From Sinorhizobium meliloti 4H41 (GTDB lineage Bacteria > Pseudomonadota > Alphaproteobacteria > Rhizobiales > Rhizobiaceae), in the NCBI RefSeq assembly GCF_000375585.1, contig NZ_AQWP01000016.1, positions 42,207 to 106,206 on the forward strand: a stretch of 64,000 bases of DNA, in the 5' to 3' direction. Both the position numbers and the translations under genes were made by a program. The stretch's first letter is position 1; the number at the start of each line of letters is the position of its first letter. The notes under the pieces are model-generated. The model worked only from the letters and a program-made list of their open reading frames with translations. It made no database searches and was not told where the DNA came from. Positions 1-10,909 of this stretch are shown piece after piece.

Positions 1-236
1 CTCCGGCTGGCCGTCGAGCAGCCGCGCTTCGACCAAGCGCCTTTGGACCGCGTCCGCGGGCAGATCGTCACGGGCATCATCGCGGAAGCCAAGGATCCGG
101 AGACGGCCGCGCAGGGCGCATGGAGGAAGGCGCTCTATGGCGATCATCCTTATTCCCGGCCGGACGAAGGGACCGAGCAAACTCTTGCCACTGTCACGAC
201 CACCGATCTAAAGGCGCTCCATAAGCGGCTTTTCGC
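1..236 (+). repeat. Near-identical direct repeat shared with 27510-27745
   Basis: Bases 1-236 match 27510-27745 almost without difference (a mismatch at 210 and another at the end of the tract). Immediately downstream the two paralogous genes differ at many synonymous and non-synonymous positions. The abrupt change suggests gene conversion or a recent recombination tract within the M16 paralogues. The left end of the tract lies outside the window. Confidence 0.85.
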
Positions 237-927
237 ACGGGGCAAGCTAACCATCGCCGTGGCGGGAGCGATCGATGCCAACGCCCTCAAGGGTGATCTG
301 GATCGGATATTCGCCGGTTTGCCAGCCACACCGTCCCTGGTGCCCGTGTCGGAAAGCGCCCCCAAATTGGGGCAGGAAATACATATTCCGTATGACCTCC
401 CCAAGACCGGGCTGCACCTGGCCTATCCGGGAGTTAGCCGCAAAGACCCGCAGTTCTTTGCAGCGCATCTGATGAATCATATTCTCGGCGGAGGAGCGTT
501 CACGTCGAGGCTCCGGAAAGAGGTGCGCGAGAAGCGAGGGCTTACTTACAACATCAGATCTCGCCTCGTGAACAGCGGCCACAGCTCTATGCTCTTGATC
601 GATACGGGGACCGGCCCTGATCGCGCCGCAGAGACGCTTTCAATCATTCGTGCGGAAGTCCGGCAGATGGCAGAGCAAGGCGTAAGTCAGGAGGAGCTTG
701 AAGCGGCGAAGAAAAAGCTCATCGGTGGTTACGCGATTGACAATCTAAACTCGTCCAGTGCGATCGTGAAAACCCTCGTCGAAATTCAGGAGCGAGATCA
801 TGACACCGACTATATCGAGCGCCGGAAGCAGTTGATCCAGGCCGTAACCGTTGAGGACGTCGGAAGGGTCGCAAAACGGCTTCTCTGTGCCGACCCTACC
901 GTGATGATCGTGGGAGCGCCGCTCTAA
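1..927 (+). CDS. M16-family peptidase-like protein, C-terminal part (5' end outside window)
   Basis: The reading frame is open from base 1, so the gene starts upstream of the window; about 308 residues are visible. It is a close paralogue of the second M16 protein at 27108-28451 and aligns with that protein from its residue 135 to the end. The visible part covers the C-terminal M16 domain (GGGAFTSRL and the basic EVREKRGL segment), which in the family forms half of the substrate chamber. The N-terminal half, which would carry or lack the HXXEH zinc site, cannot be seen; by homology with the paralogue it is probably the inactive partner type, but this is inference. The first 236 bases are almost identical to 27510-27745, after which the two genes diverge clearly. 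An active M16 partner is expected just upstream of the window. Confidence 0.85.
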   Translation, partial: LRLAVEQPRFDQAPLDRVRGQIVTGIIAEAKDPETAAQGAWRKALYGDHPYSRPDEGTEQTLATVTTTDLKALHKRLFARGKLTIAVAGAIDANALKGDLDRIFAGLPATPSLVPVSESAPKLGQEIHIPYDLPKTGLHLAYPGVSRKDPQFFAAHLMNHILGGGAFTSRLRKEVREKRGLTYNIRSRLVNSGHSSMLLIDTGTGPDRAAETLSIIRAEVRQMAEQGVSQEELEAAKKKLIGGYAIDNLNSSSAIVKTLVEIQERDHDTDYIERRKQLIQAVTVEDVGRVAKRLLCADPTVMIVGAPL

Positions 928-1019
928 AGAAGGAACTGATCGCGTCCAAAGGGATGAACGAGTGATTTCTAAGATCGGCTTTGGCGTCGGCACGGCCGCC
1001 TGCGCATCGTCGTCACATG

Positions 1020-1165
1020 CGCCTTGCTCGTACTTCTGAACCCCATGCGGATAAGGTTGCGCGACACGTCATGGCGTTTTGCCAGACCATGCAGCGTTCG
1101 CCGGCGAGGAATTCCTGCGCGACCTGACGTTTGAATTCGACGCTGTGACTGCGGTGTTTTGCCAT
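1020..1165 (-). pseudogene. IS3-type transposase OrfA remnant
   Basis: Reading the minus strand from an ATG at 1165 gives a start like MAKHRSHSVEFKRQVAQEF, typical of the helix-turn-helix OrfA of IS3-family elements. After a frameshift it continues in another frame as LHGLAKRHDVSRNLIRMG, the second conserved OrfA segment. The rest of the element is missing. It lies in the roughly 450-base gap between the M16 gene and the DUF982 gene; nothing else is recognisable in that gap. Confidence 0.6.
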
Positions 1166-1376
1166 GGGTCTTCTTTCCGAAAACCCGGTAGGCCAGTCAA
1201 TTCCTCATCCCGATCTGTCCACCCCAAGGGGCGCACGCCAGCCCGGTTAAACTTTGCCCTGGTGCGAGCAATCTTACGTCGTGCGTGCGTGGTGACGAAG
1301 AGCTAAGAATCGTTGTAGAGTTGGCGACGGATAGGAGGGGGTCTGTTCTCAATACGACCTTTGAGGAGGTCCGAAC

Positions 1377-1655
1377 ATGCGAGAAGTGCCATGGCATACC
1401 CCGCTGTGGGTGACACTGCAAAATGGCATGAAGCGCCAGTTTTGCGGGCCCTACGACGCCCTTGATTTCCTGGAGAATGAATGGCCGAACCAGCGAGTGC
1501 AGCACGCACGGGCGGTACAAGCCTGCCGTGAAGCGTTGCATCACCCCGCATACGCGAGTTCCGCAAGAAACTGTTTCAGGGCGGCATGCATCGAAGCGGC
1601 ATTCGCATGCGGCGAAGCTGGAGATCTGATCACTCGAACTGAGCGAAGCCGGTGA
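1377..1655 (+). CDS. DUF982 family small protein
   Basis: This encodes 92 residues. A strong ribosome-binding site (GAGGAGG) lies just before the ATG. The body, with a beta-rich start, a segment like YDALDFLENEWP and a following helix RAVQACREALH, fits the DUF982 family, short proteins common in several copies on rhizobial plasmids and of unknown function. The C-terminus is longer and more irregular than usual for the family, so the reading frame may have been extended by a late mutation. No operon partner is visible. Confidence 0.65.
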   Translation: MREVPWHTPLWVTLQNGMKRQFCGPYDALDFLENEWPNQRVQHARAVQACREALHHPAYASSARNCFRAACIEAAFACGEAGDLITRTERSR

Positions 1656-2599
1656 CCCGACATAGATAAATTCCTGGCTAATCCGCGCAGGTCATTGCGG
1701 CGCAGAAGAACGTCCAGGCTTTGGCATGGTTCGAACGTCCCAGAGTGGCTCTTGCAAGGGTAGGGCGCCAGTTTATATAGTGCAGCACGTTTTGGACCGG
1801 CTTGATTGAGCAGCCTCTGGCGGACGAAAAGAGATCGTAGGCGTGTGCGCCAATTGCCGCGGTGATGTTCCCGCGTCAGGCAACGCCTGCCGCGGGATCA
1901 AACGCCGGCTCCTATTTCTCGATTTCCTCATTGGTTATCCGCTTGCTCCCTGTTTCGATTGCCTCAATGGGATGATGTGACACCGTCGGTGAGCTGTAGC
2001 GTCCACCGCAGCAAATTCGCGGCCAGCGCGGGGGCCCATCACGTCCTCCGTTGCCGGCAAAAAACGGGACAGGTTTGCTGAACTCGCGGGTCGATTATCG
2101 GCAACGATACATCTGTACATCGTCGAGCAACCTCGGCTGCCGGAAGCTCTCGCCAATCAGCGTCCAGCCGTGAGGATTCGCCGCGCCGGCCGCCAACCTT
2201 TTCAAAAGGCGTCACGTGGCGGGTTGCCTGTCATTGATCGACGTCAAGGATTGTTCTTTCCGATCCTGTAGCCTCTTCTGTAGGTTCATGGACATGCGGC
2301 AGTGAACAGACAAACCGCGCTCGGCGGCGATTGCGCCGTACTCCTGCTCGCAGGCGCGTCCGCGCTCTGTGGCGAAAGTCCGTGAAACGATGGCGCGGCT
2401 TACGCGCACCAGTTCTTCCAGCTTTCGAACGATAAGTGAGCCATTTCAGCTGGAATACTTCGACGAGTGCTAAGGATCGAGAGGAGAGCAGGGGTGAGCT
2501 TTCTTGAAACGAGTTTGGAGCTGTTTCATCAACGATATTCGCCGGACCTAGGTCCTGAACAATACGCTAAACACCGGAGTTGATCGAAACGGTAATTCG
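1656..2599. other. Intergenic region without a supported gene
   Basis: Only short open frames with no recognisable family occur on either strand. The sole notable item is a perfect 12-base palindrome at 2544-2555, listed separately. The stretch probably consists of decayed DNA. Confidence 0.5.
2544..2555. repeat. 12-bp perfect palindrome, copy 1
   Basis: GGACCTAGGTCC, 45 bases before the first ATG of the damaged methyltransferase gene. The same 12 bases occur at 8640-8651, about 100 bases before the monooxygenase pseudogene. It could be an operator half of a shared regulator or a coincidence; the function is unknown. Confidence 0.4.
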
Positions 2600-3414
2600 A
2601 TGAGTGGCGCGTTGCTATGGTCTGAGGCTGAATTTCAGAGGATCAGGAATGCGCTCGACACCGGGACCACCAATATGGTGGAAGCTGAGATCAAGTTGGC
2701 GCAAGAACTACAGCAGAGAGTGCGAGATTATGTACAATGTATCACCGAGACAAGCGATCCCGTAAAGGCGTGTCGGTTCTGGAATATGGCCCCGGAACAG
2801 TGCGGGCATTCCAACAAAAGACGCTTCCCCTTGTGACAGACTTGCGCGGCGAGGCCTCACGTTGCGTGCTGGTCGATCGGTCGAACGAGTTCCTTGCGGA
2901 CATCGCGGAGTCAGCGGCAGCTTTCGGGTTAAAAATCGACTTTATACGCGATGATATATTCTCTGGGCGACGCTATTTTTTCGATGATGAAGCGGCTTTT
3001 GTTGGCATGTTTGGCCGGACATTCGGGAATCTTGCTGCCTGCATATGTGATGCACCCCCGGCGGAAGTGGTCGTCCAGGCGCTGAAGAAAATATCGAACT
3101 GCGCTAAGCGTTGCTGGGTTGCAATCTCGATTGGCTCAGATCTGAGGAGGGATGCCGCGAAGTTATACTATAAAGCGCATCCAGAGTTTCAGCAAAATGT
3201 TTTCTACAGAATGAAAGCAGAGTTGCCTGTCGACGGCAACTTCGATCCAGAGGCCTTTGAGTATGAAGCGGATATTAGAGGTGATGATGAATTCATGCAG
3301 GTAGTACACACCGCCGTCGTAAAAAGGAATTCATCATTTTGCCTCAAGGGCAGCAATATCAGGTTATTGCGCGGTGATCGATTGCATCTAAAGAACCTCG
3401 TTTTCTTTTTCTAA
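2600..3414 (+). pseudogene. SAM-dependent methyltransferase, EgtD/DUF2260-like, frameshifted
   Basis: Two overlapping frames join to one protein of about 270 residues. The first (from ATG 2600) gives an N-terminal helical part; the second, from about 2760, continues with VLEYGPGTVRAF and VDRSNEFL, which resemble the glycine-rich SAM loop and following acidic strand of histidine N-methyltransferase-like proteins. The change of frame falls around 2750-2770, just before the SAM loop, so the gene is probably inactive unless the second part is made from the ATG at 2737. Base composition is AT-richer than the neighbours, suggesting transfer. No egtB partner is visible. The family assignment rests on the SAM motif and context only. 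Confidence 0.5.
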
Positions 3415-3977
3415 CGCATTTTTTGAACAATGTGCGCATTTGGCAGGGCTCGCGTCCATCGATGTGATCTCGGATAATGCCGGCTCAGACATTCACGTGC
3501 TCGAGAAGGTGGCTTGAAGCATCACGGAGGAGACAGAGCGGACGGTTGTCGAGAGATAATGTGAGGCCGGCGGAACAGCGCCGTTAAATAGCAGAACAGC
3601 CCCGCTAACCAGGGCATCATGTTTACCACGGCAGTAAATGAACCTTGTGAGTAAAAGTACTCCTTCGTGGCTTTGGTAGCGGTCAAGAGCCGAGGACAGG
3701 CTATCAGCCGTGACATGGCAATTCCCGGGGCGAGTGCGACGAGAGAGCAGGATATTTTCGTCCACGTCACGAGGAAAGAAGCGGCGCTCTCCCGTCAACG
3801 ACCTGTCATTCCTGCCCACCGGGTTCGCGAGGTGAACCGGCGACCACTCCCGTGAAATCAGGGGCTGGGATGCACTTCCTCCTCCAGCCAAGCAATGTCC
3901 AGCACGGCTGGGGGAACCGTCTTCACAGGCTCTTAACACTCAGTCCACCTGACGCGGCGTTATGTTGATGTAGAACA
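3415..3977. other. Intergenic region, no supported gene
   Basis: No frame on either strand resembles a known family with confidence. A short tail of a frame around 3440-3516 reads like protein sequence but is too short to assign. The right end merges into the NifA-type control region of the S9 peptidase gene. Confidence 0.5.
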
Positions 3978-3993
3978 TGTCTGATGCCCGACA
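3978..3993. promoter_or_regulatory. NifA upstream activator sequence (TGT-N10-ACA)
   Basis: TGTCTGATGCCCGACA is an exact TGT-N10-ACA match. It lies about 75 bases before the -24 element at 4055-4072, a normal NifA distance, and is followed by a second site two bases downstream. Confidence 0.75.
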
Positions 3994-3995
3994 AA

Positions 3996-4011
3996 TGTCA
4001 GGTATGCGACA
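3996..4011. promoter_or_regulatory. Second NifA upstream activator sequence
   Basis: TGTCAGGTATGCGACA, again exact TGT-N10-ACA. It is in tandem with the site at 3978-3993. Similar sequences occur at the matching position before the promoters at 8547 and 25569. Confidence 0.75.
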
Positions 4012-4054
4012 TGTCGGTTTCGACCACCGCATTGTATTTATAAGAGGTTCTTCT

Positions 4055-4072
4055 TTGGCACGAATAATGCTT
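4055..4072 (+). promoter_or_regulatory. Sigma54 (-24/-12) promoter of the S9 peptidase gene
   Basis: TTGGCACGAATAATGCTT carries GG and GC separated by exactly ten bases and a TGGCACG -24 box. The next gene starts at 4394, giving an untranslated leader of about 310 bases. Together with the two NifA sites this predicts expression in nitrogen-fixing bacteroids. Confidence 0.8.
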
Positions 4073-4393
4073 GGGGTATGCAGAAAACCCCGTAAACCCC
4101 TTAATGACGCCGAGTCAAAGTGATAGCTCAATCCCCCCCACTGATCATCGTGATTCTGATTCAGGGGTTGGTCTATGACAATGCTCGGTCAGGCTGCGGC
4201 TGGGGCGGGAAGTCCATTCCAACTTCGCAATCGGTTCAGCCTCGTCAGTTCTGGAGTGTCCGGAGACTTGTCGAGGCAGCAGGTCCGGATGCGGCGGTTG
4301 CGCAACAAGGCGGCCGCAGGCTCCCCAGGGCCTGAACGCTGCTGCGAAGCGTCGATCCAAGAAAGCAGTAAATGACAAAACTGAGGGAGGCAA

Positions 4394-6736
<2,343 letters not shown>

Positions 6737-7238
6737 CGGGGCCGGGGAGAGCGTTTGTCACGGGGTAGATGCGAAAATTGCGGTGCTTTCCACCCGGGGC
6801 AAGGAGGACACGCCCGTCGGCGCATGCCTGAAACAGCTTTGTAAAATGTCCACCGCACTGACTGTTTGCTCTTTCGCTAAGGACGGCAGCAATTTTCGGC
6901 TGCCTCCTCCAATCCCACACACTATTAGACGTCCGTCCATTCACGCAGATGGCATGAGGCCGGTGAGCTTCAGGACATCCCTGGAATTTCGCAAAGCGCT
7001 TCCCCAAATCGGGGGTGATAATCATTCCCTGGATGCGGTGTCGACGGCGAAAAGCAGCCGGTGCAATTGCTCACTCGTCCGCGTCACCACCGTTGCCTGA
7101 CGCAGAGGCCAATGGAACCTGTTGTGACCTGATCGTTGCAACCGTCAAAAAAACAGTAGACTAATCCGATCGCGCGACGATTGTAGAAGAAAAGACCGCC
7201 TGGCTGCCGATTCCGAAGTTTCTAAGGTAACCACATTC
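6737..7238. other. Intergenic region, no supported gene
   Basis: Short open frames only, with no recognisable motif. No clear terminator hairpin or promoter was found by eye. Confidence 0.45.
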
Positions 7239-8117
7239 ATGCATGATGCTGTCGTTATCCGTTCCGGTACTGCACAGGCAGTTATCAACCGCAAAGGAGC
7301 AGAGCTAATTAGGTGGCAGGTCGGTGCAAACGACCTCCTTTGGCCGCGAGGCTCCCCAGGTTGGAACCGAACTTGTCCCCTGATGTTCCCTTCATGCGGA
7401 TGGAGTGAGTCTTCGCTTGTCGAAATAGAAGGGCAATATTATCCGATGCCTGTTCACGGCTTTATCGGGATGCAGGAATTTGACGTGGTTTCCAACTCAG
7501 AAAGTGAGGTGATGTTAGAAGCATCTGACGATGAATTTACGAAAACAATGTTTCCATTTTGTTTCCGGTTTACGATTAAGTTCAAAATTGTGGACAGCCA
7601 ACTGAGCATTGATATCTCCGTAAAAAACAAGTCATATAGCACGTTCCTGCCTTATTCCATCGGAATACATCCCGGGTTTAGATGGCCGTTACTGTCTTCG
7701 CGCAAAGATGGCTGGCGGCTGCAGTTCGAGAAATCAGAATCTCCACTTGTTCCTTGCATATCTTCTCAAGCGCTAATTCGAAGTAACCAACGGAGAATTC
7801 CATTCCAGGGAAGGTCTCTCGATCTGAATGAGACCCTTTTCGAAAATGATGCCCTTTGTTTTTTGAATGCGAACAGCAAAAGGCTGTCGCTTGTTGGAGA
7901 GAAGGCCACAATCAGAGTTGACGCGCCAGATGCGCGTCACTGGGTTGTATGGTCTCTTCCACAGCAGGACTTTCTGGCGTTGGAACCATGTACGGGGCAC
8001 GGTGACATGGAGGGCAGACGCATTCCATTTGACGAGCGAGAACACAATGTCAATCTCGCCCCAGGAGAAGAGCAACAATTCCGAGTACGATTTGAGTTCT
8101 TGCAGCATGAACATTAG
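7239..8117 (+). CDS. Aldose 1-epimerase (LacX-type galactose mutarotase-like) protein
   Basis: The 292-residue product has the beta-sandwich pattern of the aldose 1-epimerase superfamily. Visible features are the N-terminal GAELIRWQ, then PLMFPSCGW, a conserved histidine in MPVHGF, HPGFRWPL in the middle and LEPCTGHGD near the C-terminus, where family members place the catalytic glutamate. It probably interconverts anomers of a hexose or hexose derivative in the cytoplasm. The gene is noticeably AT-richer than its surroundings, a sign of separate acquisition. No neighbouring sugar-uptake gene is visible, so the physiological sugar is unknown. Confidence 0.8.
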   Translation: MHDAVVIRSGTAQAVINRKGAELIRWQVGANDLLWPRGSPGWNRTCPLMFPSCGWSESSLVEIEGQYYPMPVHGFIGMQEFDVVSNSESEVMLEASDDEFTKTMFPFCFRFTIKFKIVDSQLSIDISVKNKSYSTFLPYSIGIHPGFRWPLLSSRKDGWRLQFEKSESPLVPCISSQALIRSNQRRIPFQGRSLDLNETLFENDALCFLNANSKRLSLVGEKATIRVDAPDARHWVVWSLPQQDFLALEPCTGHGDMEGRRIPFDEREHNVNLAPGEEQQFRVRFEFLQHEH

Positions 8118-8470
8118 TCCTGCACCACCGGGCATGTCAGAGGTCCAACTGACTGGCCTTGTGATTGTGCCAATCGTTATGTACGGCAGACAAAATCCTG
8201 CCCGGCAAGACCGATTTCGCCGAAACGCCGATATTCCCATTGTTGAGGGCCCCGCCACAGCGAACGATGGCGCCGACAATACCGAAGTGACAACGGCCTT
8301 GAAGATGGCGCCCTTGCAGGCTCACTGGCTTTTTCATTCAGCGGATCAGTGGAGACTTAATCCGCCTCTGACGATGGCTGCCGGTCGGCTGGCTCGCGCT
8401 TGCCACGGGCGCTGACATCGGACGCTTTTAAGGATGCGGGAGCACCCGCGGGCTCGCCCGCAGATCCGAT
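8118..8470. other. Intergenic region before the monooxygenase promoter
   Basis: No supported gene. A GC-rich inverted repeat around 8441-8465 (gagcacccgcgggctcgccc) could be a hairpin but lacks a clear U-tract. The regulatory elements of the monooxygenase follow. Confidence 0.4.
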
Positions 8471-8486
8471 AGTCCGAGATGCGACA
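8471..8486. promoter_or_regulatory. NifA-like upstream site, one mismatch
   Basis: AGTCCGAGATGCGACA differs from TGT-N10-ACA only in the first base. It sits about 76 bases before the -24 box at 8547, the same distance as in the S9 peptidase promoter, and its core resembles the sites at 3996 and 25491. Confidence 0.5.
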
Positions 8487-8546
8487 ATTCTTGAACATGT
8501 TGAATGCCGGTTCGCTCGATCGTGTTGTTTTGGAAGAGTTTTTTCT

Positions 8547-8564
8547 TTGGCATGCATATTGCTC
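8547..8564 (+). promoter_or_regulatory. Sigma54 promoter of the monooxygenase pseudogene
   Basis: TTGGCATGCATATTGCTC has GG and GC ten bases apart and a good TTGC -12 box. The flanks (ggttcgct upstream, a T-rich run before the -24) match the promoter at 25569, so the two are probably copies of one ancestral cassette. Confidence 0.75.
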
Positions 8565-8639
8565 TCAGGCATTTGCAGAAGTCACGGACCAACGATGATT
8601 GGGCGGAGATGTCGAATGCCAGCACAATGCTTTCTGCCG

Positions 8640-8651
8640 GGACCTAGGTCC
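8640..8651. repeat. 12-bp perfect palindrome, copy 2
   Basis: GGACCTAGGTCC, identical to 2544-2555, located between the sigma54 promoter and the start of the monooxygenase remnant, so it would be in the transcribed leader. Confidence 0.4.
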
Positions 8652-8749
8652 GATCATCCTGGGCGCATGTGCCCGCACCGTCGGAACGAGGGCACGGAGC
8701 TATCGTTCGCCAGTTGGGTCGGATTCTTGCGTCTGTAGGAGCCTGGATC

Positions 8750-10718
8750 ATGGCTGACTCTAGGGACCTTGAACTGTTCCGCCAACGTATCGCCGAAGCA
8801 CTCCCTTCGGCCAACATTCCAACCCTGCTGCTCCTTTTGTACCAGTTCACAGGGCAAGTGTTGGCTGAGAACGCCGTTTATTCCCGTGAGGAGCCGCTGG
8901 GATGAGAACGATTCCGGCGGTTTTGCGGTCGAATTGCAGATGGAGGTTCGCGATGCAGCACTGTCCGCCATCATGGCTTGGCGCCAGGGGGCACACATCG
9001 CCAAGCCGGAGCTGTCGGCAGATGAGTTGATACGCATGCTGTCTATTTCAGAGGCCGAACCTGTTCCGCCGGAATACGCTGACATGATGATCCACAAGCT
9101 GCGGAGGTATTCAGGCGCCGTTCCCGATCCAATATGCTTGCCGGAGGGCTTCCGCGTGCTCATCATGGGGGCTGGCATGTCCGGTCTAGCGGCTGCAATT
9201 CGGCTGCGACAACTGGGCGTTTCCTACATCCAGATCGAAAAGCAAGATCACACCGGCGGGGTATGGCACTCACAGCGCTACCCTGGCTGCGGGGTGGACA
9301 CGCCCGGACATCTCTACGCCTACACTTTTGCCGGTGGCAACTGGAGCAAGTTCTTCCCGTTGCAGCGGGAAATCGACGACTATTTCAACCGCGTTGCTCG
9401 TGAATTCGGCATCGAGAGCTCTATCCGCTACTGCACCGAGTGCCTTGTCTCTCGCTATGACGAAGAGAGCCGGACCTGCCATTCCCGTTTACGCCTGCCC
9501 GACGGCACGGAAGAAACCCTAGTAACCAATGTGGTCATTCGGCGGTGGGAGGCTTCACCACTCCGAAATGACCGAACATCCCGGGCCTCCTCGACTTCGA
9601 TGGTCCGGTGGTACACACCTCCGAATGGGACCCTGAGGTTGCCCTCGACGGCAAACGGGTGGCAGTGATTGGCAATGGGGCCTCCGCTATGCAGGTTGTT
9701 CCTGCCATTGCAGATCGGGTGGGCGCCCTGGCAATCTTCCAGCGTTCACGCCAATGGGCGGCGCCCTTTGCGAAATTTCGGATGCCGGTTCCGGAGCCGG
9801 TGCAGTTCTTGCTCCGCGAGGTGCCACACTACGAATGGCTGTACAGGCTTCGGTTGAGTTGGATTTTCGACAGTCACGTACACGAGGCCCTGCAGAAGGA
9901 CCCGGCCTGGCCGCATCCAGACCGTTCTGTGAATGCGGTGAACGACGGCCAGCGCGAGACTTATACGCGGTATATCGAAGAACAGCTGGCGGGGCGTCCC
10001 GACCTTCTAGCCAAGGTCATCCCGCCGTACCCGCCATTTGGCAAGCGGATGCTCCTAGATAACGGCTGGTACAATACCCTTCTCAAGCCGCATGTGACAC
10101 TCGTAGACGCCGCCGCTGAGCGTGTGGAGGGCAGGTCTATCCACGGGATCAATGGTGAAACGCATGAGGCAGACGTTCTCATCGTCGCTTCAGGCTACGA
10201 TACCACACGCTTTTTACTTCCGGTTGAGGTGATCGGACGCAACGGCGTGACAGTATGTGAGGTCTGGAAGGACCGACTGCCAAGCTTATCTCGGCACCGT
10301 TGTGGCGGGCTTTCCGAACTTCTTCATGCTAAACGGCCCCAATACGGCGCTCGGCCATCGGGGCAATTTCATGTTCACGATCGAAAGCCAGATCGATTAC
10401 GTGCTGAGCGTTCTGCGCCAGATGGGCGAGGAAAAGCTCGTGGAGGTCGAGTGCCGTCAAGATGTGTATCAACGCTACAACGAAACGATCCAAGAGATGC
10501 ACCAGCAGATGATCTGGAGTCATCCCGGTATGTCCACCTATTTTCGCAACGATAAAGGGCGAATTGTAACGAACAGCCCTTGGCGCCTGATCGATTATTG
10601 GAACCTGACGAAGGAAGCGAACCTCGCCGACTACCATACTGTGTGCCACGTCGGCTCCCAACCAGAGGTCTCTGCTGAGGCGGTTCGAGAGGGCAGTCAA
10701 ACACCCGCTCGTGAGTAA
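8750..10718 (+). pseudogene. Baeyer-Villiger-type flavin monooxygenase, at least three frameshifts
   Basis: From the ATG at 8750 (ribosome site GTAGGAG) the protein can be followed to 10718 only by changing frame near 8900, 9550 and 10265. The pieces together make an almost full-length class B flavin monooxygenase of about 650 residues: an N-terminal helical extension, the FAD site GAGMSGLAAAIRLRQLG, the segment GGVWHSQRYPGC, the NADPH site GNGASAMQVVP, and the C-terminal FMLNGPNTALGH. Such enzymes insert oxygen into ketones or oxidise N/S atoms. The frameshifts make a functional product unlikely; each break should be checked against reads. The upstream NifA-like/sigma54 cassette is intact, so the decay is probably recent. 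Confidence 0.8.
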
Positions 10719-10909
10719 CTCGCTGGCTAACAAAGGCCGTGTTGACGACGTGCTTGCACGGTTTGCGACCAGGGCTGAATTCGCGATTGCGGCAAGTCCA
10801 CGAAATTCGCCGAGATCTGGCCCGGTTCGTCTCAATGTTTGGCACGCTGATGCGTCGGCAAAACACTGCCCCGCGCAAACGTGCGCGGCTCGTCGATCTC
10901 CCGAGGTTG

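Noticed and set aside
10824-10842. TTTGGCACGCTGATGCG as a sigma54 promoter
   Set aside because: The distance between GG and GC is nine, not ten, and no gene follows on that strand.
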